From positions 1,736,001-1,800,000 of the forward strand of contig QCXZ01000086.1 in NCBI GenBank assembly GCA_025024175.1: a stretch of DNA of 64,000 bases. The letters are read 5' to 3'. Of the stretch, positions 11,201-20,265 are shown in pieces. This DNA is from Rhyzopertha dominica. Taxonomy: Eukaryota > Arthropoda > Insecta > Coleoptera > Bostrichidae. Each line of letters begins with the position of its first letter. Position 1 is the first letter of the stretch. A program made the translations under genes and the position numbers. Under the pieces are notes generated by a model. It had not been told where the DNA came from. It saw only the letters and a program-made list of their open reading frames with translations, and made no database searches.

Positions 11201-14200
11201 CTTCATCGAAGAAACGCTGCTTATCCATGATGCTGCGTTCTGAGACAAGATTATTCCGTCCAGTCCTCCTCGTATTTCTGCATCAGTAGCCTCCCAGTTC
11301 ACGTTGCTGGATAGGAAGTAATACCTGGGCACGGTGGTACTATTCCAACCACCAGTACCGCCCACAGTAATTGTTTCTGATACTGACCCTTGATGGAGTG
11401 ATGCCTCAGACAGGTCACCTGCAGAACGTTACAACTACATTAGTTTGTGCGAAAGCACCCACAAAATATTCCCCAACATCATCCAGCCCTGGATGTAACT
11501 GTCTCGTGTATACAAATATTGTTTCATAAATTTGAAATGAAAACAACTGCCTTTAACTATCCCTAATAATGTAATTCTCTTCTTGATATTGATTGTTCTT
11601 TCTTAGGAACATCAGTGATGCTAATTTGGTTTGTGATGCCTTTTTTTATTATAAAATTTTACTAGAATTCACTTGTCTTGACCTGTATTATGATGGGCGA
11701 AATAAGCACTGCTTTAAAACGTTCTAAAGATGCCTTTACTGCTTGAATTAATGGCATATATAGCCTCCTTTTGAAGGACTACGCTCCCAGCGTCCCTGAG
11801 GGATATATTTTAGGTCCACTACTTTTTTCGTCTATATCAGTGATATGTCTACCTCATTCATGAACCAGAACCTAATGTTTACGGATGATCTCAAATTATT
11901 TTCCAATATAATGCATCTCAGTGATTGCGTGGCGCTACAGAACGATTTCAATTTACTGAATTGATAGTGTTTGTCTGTCAGCTGAAGTATGTTCAAAGAA
12001 AGTTTATAAAATTCATGTTTTTCTTAGCAGACGACCATTATTCTTGCAAGGGGTGTGATCACCAAGCTTCCAATCTCTATATTTGGAAAACAGTCGTATT
12101 GTAATAGCAATCGTACAAATGTTTCAGTGGTCATTAATTAAATGAAATAGTTTTCATCTAACTAGCTAGCCTGTTGGAAAATTGTCACAGTTTGCTGCAA
12201 GTAGCCATTCTAATAAAATCTTTATTTGAAGACTTGACTAGATTCGCTGCTAACTTCTTTTTAGGTCTAGAAGCACCAAAAATGGGGAATATTTTGTGGC
12301 TATTGCATGATGTGTAAGATTTCCTTACCGACTAATGTCGAGGCATATTGGCTGTTTACTGTGTAAGTTGTACCATCAAGCACCACATTAATTTCCTCGC
12401 TTCCCAAACCAGATGCTATTCCTGCTATAACGCTTCCTGCATAAACAGCACCCCACTGTGTATAAATTATACCGCCTTCTATCGGACACTGGCTGCGTTG
12501 ATTTACATCAGCGATCCTGTTCGTTAGTACTTCAGCATCGCTTTCACTTGCTTCCGGATCGTCACTGGAACTTGGAGTGTCACCTTCTGCTGGAATATCT
12601 TCTTCGTCTGTACCATCGATAAGCTCACCCTTCGTCGGTCCCCTAAAACGACCAAGCTCTGTATTACCTCTAAATCTTGATGTGAGCACTTACTTTTTGG
12701 GATCAAATATTTCGATATCATCATCAACATCTCTCCTAACGCGCACGGTATACCTGGCTAATCTGTTGCAAGTTGTGCCTTCGTCACCACGTTGATTTAG
12801 ATCGATGGTGTTGGACAGCATGTTATGCAGGGAACACTGGAAAGAAGACTTATTTTAGGTAAAAGTATCTGGTTGCTAGAGAACGTAGCTAAAAAAAGTT
12901 ATATTCTTTGGGACATAAAGTACTCAAGTTTTATATTTATAAAAAAGTGCCTATGTAAACCAGTTTTATTTTTTACACATATGTCTAGTTGCCAACTGAG
13001 CCTTCAGATATTCCAATCAACTCTTTTACTAATAATGCAACGTCTGTCCAATACAAACACATTCTGCACTCTTACAAAGTCTCATTTACTTCAGGAGTGG
13101 ATTAAATTCAGAACAGGGTAAATAAGAGTATACCCTTATTTAATTTACCGAACTTTCGCAATAATTTATTTCTTTATCAAGGTCTGCAAACAGTTCATAC
13201 ATGTTGTTGATAATATAAAAATATATATTTGTCGTAATCATCAACTGCATGAACTGTTTGTCGACCTTGATAAGGGAGTAAATTATTAAAAAAAGAGTCT
13301 GTAAATGAAATAAGAGAACCCTTATCTACCCTGAATTATTATATCCAATCATTTTGGTTTGATATTATGTGTTTTGACTTCTTATTGTCGCAATTTTTTC
13401 CCATCTCTTATCACTATAGCGCTGGCAATGTAACATTACAATGTGTCACTCATTTCAAGCATCTTGGTATCATTTTTGATAAGAAATTTACCTTCAATAA
13501 CCACATTTAATAGTGCTTTTATGTCACTAGGCTTTATATAAAAAAACTACCGTGAATTAAAAAATATTAAGGTCTAAATTCGAGTATGCTTGCTTAATTA
13601 AACACTCTTTCTGGAAGTTGAAACCAGTTGCCAGATCAGACAAAATACCGCTAAACGAACGGTAGAAGTAGCCAAATTTGGCAGTAAACCTCGTGTAACC
13701 ATTGCTTCCGCAGAACTTTACCCAAATGAAGAAGATTCAGATCTATTCAATAATATGATACATATCCTATGAACTGGTAGCAGTGGGGGGTATTTACTAC
13801 TTACAATAATACACTAAATATCATAAACGAACTATAAGACACGATTCATAACAAATTTTGGCAAATACGGAACAAATTTTGTTACTGTGGATTCATTACT
13901 CAGCTACACCTGTGTAGCATGTAGGACCTTTGATCGCATCAGAGAAAAAGCGATAAATAGAGGTGGATAAAGAATTTAAGCCGCTTGCTTTTCTTCTACA
14001 ATCTGATAGACTTTGTTCTTGTTCTAGTACATTTTACAAACAAATACAAAATTCAAGTTGCCTTGCCCAAAACAACCATAATCCTTTCATATATCAAACG
14101 TTTTTTTTAACAAGTGACTCAGAAATGAGAATTAGTGGTAATCATTAACGGGAGATAAACGAATACCGTCGCTCGATTTCTGTTTCCAGATAAAACCATA

Positions 14201-14722
14201 ATCACGAAATTGCGCAAGTTGCGAGTGCTAATACTGAGAGGACAGAAACATATCAGAGCACTTACCCTCTCCAGCGTTGTAAGCGTGTCATTCGGGAAAG
14301 TATATGCGTTCCCTGGTATTAATCTGCGAAGGAGGATCCTATTCCTGTTGGCTTGTTGGCCCGCTGGACTAAAAGGAACGCCGATGGTCGATGAAGAGGT
14401 GGAGCGAGTTATTCCATCTTGGCGAAACCTGTTGGAAGCAGTGTGTTGTTGAAGCAACCATTTTGCTGTTTCTATTACTTTACCTGTGAATTAATTGAAC
14501 AGCCAGCTGCCTTGCATCCATGGCGGTGGGGCCATCTTCAACTTTTCTTATGAGATCAATCAATATATTTATGGTGGAGGGAAGCAGTCTGTCCTTGGTG
14601 TATTCGGTGGTGTTGTAGCACTCGAGAAGGGCACTGGACACTGAGCTTCCGCTGTTCTCTTGGGCCCGGGCGTACAGGAAAACCGTAAAAACAACTAGCA
14701 CTACCCTCATGTTCAACTGCAA
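8205..14722 (-). CDS. Secreted, probably GPI-anchored protein with vWA-like domain (paralog B)
   Basis: Eleven coding exons (14722-14484, 14428-14266, 12836-12694, 12642-12329, 11418-10966, 10910-10790, 10739-10597, 9723-9532, 9479-9330, 9218-8829, 8341-8205) give 814 residues with no frame break. A second ATG at 14710 gives the tighter signal peptide MRVVLVVFTVFLYARA. Residues about 168-222 form an acidic Asp/Glu/Ser linker that paralog A lacks. Residue 245 onward carries the shared motif WGAVYAGSVIAGIASGL, and both copies have DMYYSxRG. A vWA-like fold covers about 458-640 (strands DIIIILDTSWT, STIVLLVTTATS, LRLLLLGS); its metal site is D465-T-S-W-T469, closer to canonical than in paralog A. 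A cysteine-rich domain and a hydrophobic tail (FLLIIALVVSKLW) after possible omega-site Asn/Ser residues close the protein. Several boundaries match paralog A in position and phase, showing tandem duplication. The function is unknown; extracellular, membrane-tethered adhesion or binding is the likely role. Confidence 0.82.
10018..10078. repeat. Near-perfect hairpin
   Basis: Two 25 nt arms (10018-10042 and 10054-10078) are inverted copies differing at two positions, around an 11 nt loop. It lies in an intron of paralog B within AT-rich sequence. It could be a degenerate foldback element or a structured RNA; no mature miRNA seed is recognised. Confidence 0.6.
11789..12045 (+). mobile_element. 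LINE reverse transcriptase fragment (palm domain)
   Basis: Translation gives [13 protein letters not shown], then after a one-base frame change VYISDMSTSF and LMFTDDLKLF. These match the VPQGSxLGPLLF and (Y/F)xDD motifs of jockey-like non-LTR reverse transcriptases. It is broken by a frameshift and stops and lies in an intron of paralog B, antisense to it. It is a decayed copy without function. Confidence 0.75.
13098..13342. mobile_element. Foldback/MITE-like long inverted repeat
   Basis: Two arms of about 110 nt, roughly 13098-13212 and 13227-13342, are imperfect inverted copies. The best-kept inner part reads ATCAAGGTCTGCAAACAGTT on the left and the inverted ATCAAGGTCGACAAACAGTT on the right. 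The outer ends carry CAGGGTA(A/G)ATAAG and its complement. No transposase frame lies between the arms. This is the structure of a non-autonomous DNA element, sitting in an intron of paralog B. Confidence 0.7.
13395..13740 (+). mobile_element. LINE reverse transcriptase fragment (thumb region)
   Basis: The translated segment ISYHYSAGNVTLQ followed by THFKHLGIIFDKKFTFNNHI matches the KDLGVxFDxxLxFxxHI block that follows the polymerase core in jockey-like elements. Downstream is decayed by stops and frameshifts. It has the same strand as the fragment at 11789-12045 and holds the next part of the same kind of protein. Confidence 0.65.
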
Positions 14723-14835
14723 ATCGACCAGTGTTAATTCTGTTTGTCTCGAAGAAGGTTCGATGCGAATTGAACCCCGCGACAGGTGTGCAGGTCTTTT
14801 TTAACAGGGCGTGAAAAATGTGTTACTCACTGCAT

Positions 14836-14847
14836 ATTATCTTATCT
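14836..14847 (-). promoter_or_regulatory. Paired GATA motif upstream of paralog B
   Basis: The minus strand reads AGATAAGATAAT, 114-125 nt upstream of the start at 14722. It corresponds in placement to the pair before paralog A. A further TGATAAGATAAG lies at 15082-15093 in the other orientation. Confidence 0.45.
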
Positions 14848-15143
14848 ATGTTTGACGAGTAGCGATTCAGTGCAATGTGCATGACCCACCCTTTCAAAGG
14901 TTTATTAAATTCGTAGTTGATGTAATGGTGAGGTAAGAAAGGAGAAATGTTAACGATTAAAACAGGTGGAATGAGTATGAATACGTTACCTTCATAAATA
15001 GTACACACTGCACTCACTGTACACGACTAGACGACGCTGGAACCATTTGTACACATAAAGTATTATGTAGAACAGATAACATGATAAGATAAGAGAGATC
15101 GTTGGCGAAATGGTATAAAAAAAATCCACCTGCAGTAACTACA

Positions 15144-15149
15144 TTTATT
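15144..15149 (-). terminator. Polyadenylation signal of the 15172-15552 gene
   Basis: Minus-strand AATAAA about 23 nt after the stop codon. Confidence 0.55.
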
Positions 15150-15171
15150 TTATCTTTTAAAGTACACAACA

Positions 15172-15552
15172 TCACGGCCTTGGAATTTTCTGTATATGCT
15201 GCACCTTCTCGGCTCCATTCCCAACCCTCTTCTCCAAACTACCCCTTTCGCCCAAATCCTCTGGAGCCTTGAAGATCTCATTTTCGACCTCGTTCTGCAA
15301 CCTCCCGTACACGATTTTGTTGTGCTTCCTCGCGTAACTTCTGAACGCTTCCGCCAGCTCCAAGTTGATGTCTTCCAGCGGAGTGTCCCCGGGACGGACG
15401 TAGACGGGGATGAATCCGGGCAGGGGTTGTATGTACTGGCGAGGTGCACCCTCTGAAATAGGCATTCATGAGATCTTCCGCGTTTAAACCGTCGAACACG
15501 CACCGGTGTGGTAGATCGCCACGGCGAGTACGACTAGTATCCGGGACAGCAT
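15172..15552 (-). CDS. Small secreted protein of unknown function
   Basis: Two exons (15552-15504 and 15452-15172) separated by a 51 nt intron encode 109 residues. The first exon is a signal peptide (MLSRILVVLAVAIYHT). The mature part starts with a proline-rich stretch containing PGFIPVYVRPGDTPLEDIN, then a charged, probably helical region (NLELAEAFRSYARKHNKIVY) and a Lys/Arg/Glu-rich tail with one dibasic EKRVG site. There are no cysteines after the signal. A TATA box lies 53-60 nt upstream and AATAAA lies shortly after the stop. I do not recognise the family; a peptide precursor or an extracellular-matrix-associated peptide are possibilities, but neither is shown. Confidence 0.75.
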
Positions 15553-15604
15553 CTCGTTCAGAGGAGGTACACGGGCCGGACTGGCCATTGACTTGAGAGA
15601 TTAC

Positions 15605-15612
15605 CTTTTATA
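15605..15612 (-). promoter_or_regulatory. TATA box of the 15172-15552 gene
   Basis: The minus strand reads TATAAAAG, 53-60 nt before the start codon, leaving room for a leader of about 25 nt. Confidence 0.6.
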
Positions 15613-15923
15613 CTGCTTCATCTCGTTATGCGAATTTAGTGGTGGATCTGCCCCGTGTTGAGGAATTTTTTGGAGGGCTACGCTACGCCCTTTTGGGGCG
15701 AAAACGAGGTCTTCAGTGAGGCTTGCATGAGATGGCACTCTGGAGTGTCCAGCCTTTGGTGGGGAGATCCAGTTTAGATGAGAAATGCGCTTATTAATAT
15801 CGAGCGTTTTTAAGCTGTAGAACTATCGACTTCCATTACTTTCTGAGTTTTAAGTACTTACCGATCGCCTTACATTGAGCCTTGTGGCCTTACTGCATCT
15901 AAATATGGCTCAATGCTGTCTCA

Positions 15924-16330
15924 GAATAATAATAATAATAATAATGTTTATTCATCTATGAGGCCATAAATATCAATATATCAGGTCTATTAGACTAGTC
16001 TGAGAACATATCAACATATCACAATATTACATACAACGTATTAAGTTGATAGTACAGTACATACAGTCATCTTTCTAATACATATATATGATACATTTTT
16101 CATAAATAATTATAACGAATCTTCTAGAAAGTCCTTTACGCTATAGTATACTTTATCAAGGAGTATAGTACGTAACCGTCTCTTGACTATATTAATACTT
16201 TCAAAAGGTGATATTAAGTTATAAACTTTATTATAGCATTTTATATTTTGGTAATTAAAAGCCTGGGAGACACTAAGCCGCGAATACGGAAGATGCAAAT
16301 TCTGATTATTTCGAGTTCCATAATACTATG
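15924..16330 (-). mobile_element. LINE 3' end with (ATT)n tail
   Basis: On the minus strand a frame reads YYGTRNNQNLHLPYSRLS, then NIKCYNKVYNLISPF and LLDKVYYSVKDFLEDSL before a stop near 16110. This resembles the C-terminal end of non-LTR retrotransposon reverse transcriptases (a TRNN..L..P, then YN.LP.., then FK..LK pattern). A short untranslated segment follows and the element ends in an (ATT)n repeat at 15924-15944, as many LINEs do. The 5' part is missing, consistent with 5' truncation on insertion. Confidence 0.65.
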
Positions 16331-18072
16331 ATCTACAGGGTCAAATGTACGCGAAAAAATATACCGCCGCACGGAGCTAAGTGAATAAAGAAAGGCGTTC
16401 TTCTAAGATATTTTTGCAACGATAATATAAAGAAAATTATTGGGCGTTTAGGCTAAACTCAGCAAAGTGAAAAAAGAACACATTAAAAAACATTAATTTA
16501 AATTAATTTCAGTAAGGACCAGAATAAAGAACAATTGCAAAAATTAACAAACTCATTTTATCCGTTTTATTGATATAGGTTGGCAAAAGCCTTAACTAAA
16601 CCATAAAAATATCAAAAAAATCTAACAAACAAAAATATAAAATAGAAACATTTAAAAATAGTAACACCCTTCCACTTAAGATTGTTTGATACTCTTTGTC
16701 ATCATTTTCGTATCATAAAGCAATGTCGCATGTCTCACGTAAATGTTGTGTACTGATGGCCTAGACAGTTACTAGATGTTCGTTTGTTACGTGTTCCGTG
16801 TGTTCGATGATTGCAGCTTACAACACAATACCTGTCTAGAGAATCTCTGTTTCCCCTCGAATAAGGATGCTTTTATTTTTTGCCGTATAATTGGTAATTA
16901 CCTTGAGACGGCAAGACTTCGTGAAGCTCATGCCTCCGGTTAGATCATTGCATGATGGAAACCAAGGTGCCCTCACAATGAATCACAGATATTTTTTTAG
17001 TTGTGTCAGCTTAATTATCAGGATAAGTTATTATATGAGGAGGATTCGTATAATCACTGAAGAAGTATGTTAAGCTTGTCTAAAAATACTGACTTCCTTA
17101 AAACATGACATTTTGTTTGGAAAATAGTAAATGCTGAAATGGCTATATTTAGCTAAATGTAAGTACAATTAATTATTCTTAAATTAGCTGTTCATGAGGT
17201 TTAAAGANATTTATGTTTTAAAAGGTTACTGGCTCCAAACCGCATCATGACCTTAAGTTTGCAAAGAAGTTTTTACTATTTTACCGCCAAAAGACGCACT
17301 ACGTAAGAACTATCGGTTAATAAATACTATTTCTATATACTAATAGTGTTATAACAAAATACAGTGACTAATATGTTAGCACAGGACATAATCACTTGAG
17401 TACAGCGTCTCAAATTTATATTTGCGTAAAGGTTAAGGTGACAAAAATTTGTATTTACTATATTAATAAGTGCTGTTGCCCTAAACACCTTCCATTCAGT
17501 GTAATTATTTACTATTATTTGTTGTGCATTTACTGATAATTAACTTAAATTTTATATTTTTTAAATACATTTTGTTTCATTGCCAGTAATATGGCTGTCT
17601 TATTAAGAGTGTTGTCAGCAAACTTCAGAAAAAATGATTACAACTTCTCTTCATCAAATTATTTTGTTCGTTCCTAGATAGATAGAAACTCTGTGATATT
17701 ATCTTATCACATACTCTGTAACTCAATTCTTGTCATTATTTGCTAGTACGATTTCTCCAATCAATTTTTTGCAACATTTTAATTGAATTATGTAATTGTG
17801 TTATTATTTTGTTTCTTGTAATCAAGCAAATAAAAAATTTACTGACAAACTCATTAATTTATATAGAAATACTGAGATGTACGAAAAACTTATTATATTT
17901 GGAAGATAATATTGAAGTTATGTACGTGTCGAGTAACATCTAAATTTAAATTTTCTGATTATTTCTATCAGCAATCACTACAAATTCTCCAGTTACAAAA
18001 CCAGGTGTTAAATTCCTCGTGCACCTGAACAAAGTGATTCAAATAATGAGTCAATAAGCCAGACTATCAACC
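16331..18072. other. Intergenic, no gene seen
   Basis: AT-rich sequence with only short open frames and an isolated N at 17208. No protein-like or RNA-like element is supported. Confidence 0.55.
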
Positions 18073-18078
18073 TTTATT
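18073..18078 (-). terminator. Polyadenylation signal of the 18124-19883 gene
   Basis: Minus-strand AATAAA about 46 nt past the stop codon. Confidence 0.5.
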
Positions 18079-18123
18079 TTAATAGCACGCACAACCTGTA
18101 GAATCAGTATAATATCATCAAAA

Positions 18124-19883
18124 CTAAGCGGCCTTTGCTTCCGCTGGTTGCTGAAGCAGAAGGGGCTCGGTGGTCCTAAACAGCGGATCCGCTATCGCCA
18201 GCAGTTGATTGCAGTTTGCGTTATCCTGCTTAACTAAACACAGAACAATGTTGTACAACGCCTGTTGTCGTATGAAGTCATGTTTCAGCCTCTCCTTCAG
18301 GTAGGTTTCGGCGGTGTTCCGTATCCAGGTGGCAGGATTCAAGGCATCAACGAAGGGTGTGTAGTAGCCCACACTGAGCGGTGAAGGGGCTGCTTTAGTG
18401 GTAGTAGCAGCTAGAAATATGAATAAGACTTAGTTATAAAAGCTGGACTGACTTCTTGTCAGCAAAATAAGTTTACTCAGTCGAGCCCCTTTTTCCTATC
18501 CAACACCTTGTTGAAAAGACTAATTTGTTTGTTGATAATTGAGAATTTTTTTGCCAATTACACATAATCTGATGGTCTTCTGTTAGTTGTTAGCCTCCAA
18601 ATTCAATCGTTTCGTTAATTTAACCATTTCTTTAAATGAAGTGACATCTTACTACTCATTCAACACTTAAAATATGCTGTATATATATAATAGTAGTATA
18701 AAGTAAGAAAAAAACTGTGAAAGACCAATAATTGTTGGAAAAGATTTCAAGTTTTTGTGGCTAATGATTATAAGAAACCTTAGTCAACAGTGCACATTTG
18801 ACCATTTCATTAGGTTGCCTTTGAAGTCATCATTTTTTCTCAATTTACCCATGAAGATTTACCTTAGAGTATGTAAAAATGTCTGGACACAGTAAATATT
18901 AGGCAAAGAAAGATCTGAAAGAAATGTGTGTTCATCGTTATGGGGATAATGCAACATTAAAAATAACTGTTTCTTTATCATTATTGCAAGCAAAACAAAT
19001 GGAAAATCCTTCATATTTTCTTGAGTGATTTAAACATCTAGACTTGTATTGGATTCTTTATAAATATAAACCATATCTATAGTATGGATCATTATTAGTG
19101 AGCAAATTTCAATTAGGATTTTTTAAAATTCAGTATCTTCTTCAAAAAGGAAAAAACACCGAAATTTCTTCTTTATCTTGATTGGTACTCTTCTATAGAA
19201 TGTTGGAAAGTTTGCTTTTGCAGCATTTAAAACTGAATTGAATTCTTGGAGGACATGACATGCAGTTATGAGCTATTGTTTTAGATCTATTTCAGTACTA
19301 GGCTATTATGTTTATTCTAAGTGTTAGAATTATTTTTATTATAAATGTAGAAATGTTTTAGACAAAAGTTATTTGGTTAGCGTCGTAGATTTAGAGACTT
19401 CCAGATTGGAAGGACTACAAAGACATGTGTAGAATTAAAAAAAACTGTGACTACTGGGTTAACCCTTTCATTACATACATTTTATATAAAAAATTAATAG
19501 GTATGAAAGTTACGTTTATGTAGATGTGCAAATTTTCAACATTTAAATTGGGAAGATTAAAATTCAGCTGCTCTATCATTATTTTTGATTCACTCGATGG
19601 GCTGGGCATAAACTGAAAAGTATACCGTGGCGTTTTTTTCTTCTTTTTTGTTCATAAAACTTAGATATTTATACAAATTTGTAAAAGAACAATGTTAATT
19701 TTATTGTGGGGGACTTCGAAGCAAAAGTAGGAACGGAAAATTTGAAGAAATAGAGAACAATAGAGATAAATTATCAAGCCATGGGCCTGAAAGGTCACAT
19801 ATCCACAGGTTTTACAGAGAAATCTTACCTGGAGGTGCTGCGTGGACGCACACGAGACCAAAGATGAGAAGCAGCGTTAACAT
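18124..19883 (-). CDS. Small secreted protein of unknown function
   Basis: Two exons (19883-19829, 18410-18124) around a 1.4 kb intron encode 113 residues. Exon 1 is a signal peptide, MLTLLLIFGLVCVHA. The mature protein begins with a short Ala/Thr/Pro stretch, then a segment rich in predicted helix (PATWIRNTAETYLKERLKHD, then LYNIVLCLVKQDNANCNQLL) with only two cysteines, which could pair. The tail is Ala/Gln/Pro-rich. AATAAA lies at 18073-18078. Its promoter is shared head-to-head with the gene starting at 20266. I do not recognise the family. The intron holds nothing identifiable. Confidence 0.75.
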
Positions 19884-20265
19884 TTTTTCAAACAATGACT
19901 TTTCCGCCCGGCTATTAATATATAAGCTGTTTGGATGCAAGTTATCTCGAACGGGTAATGGGCATTTAATAGTGTTTTGTTTTCCACGGAGATTGAAGTN
20001 GAAATTTTGTTTGGGCGTCAAGTGTTGCGCGACACGCTTTGGCGAGCATAGACGCTGACGCAAAGATACCTGGCTAATTGTGTGAGTTTATAAACTAATG
20101 TTTTCATATGAATGTTCCTATTTTTTGAAGACGGTGGCCCAACAATAGGCAACTAGTTTTTGCAGTCGGCACCTGTCGGTCTGTGTCGTTTATCTGGAGA
20201 TTGTCTGGTATAAAATCGGTAAAGAAGCGCCAAAGAAGATTCGTTGGTACCGGAAAGTGCGCACC
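19884..20265. promoter_or_regulatory. Bidirectional promoter between two secreted-protein genes
   Basis: The two start codons are 382 nt apart. The minus-strand gene has TTATATATTAAT at 19914-19925 and a TCATTG initiator-like site near 19895, implying a very short leader. The plus-strand gene has TATAAAAT at 20209-20216. The shared spacing suggests possible co-regulation. Confidence 0.55.
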
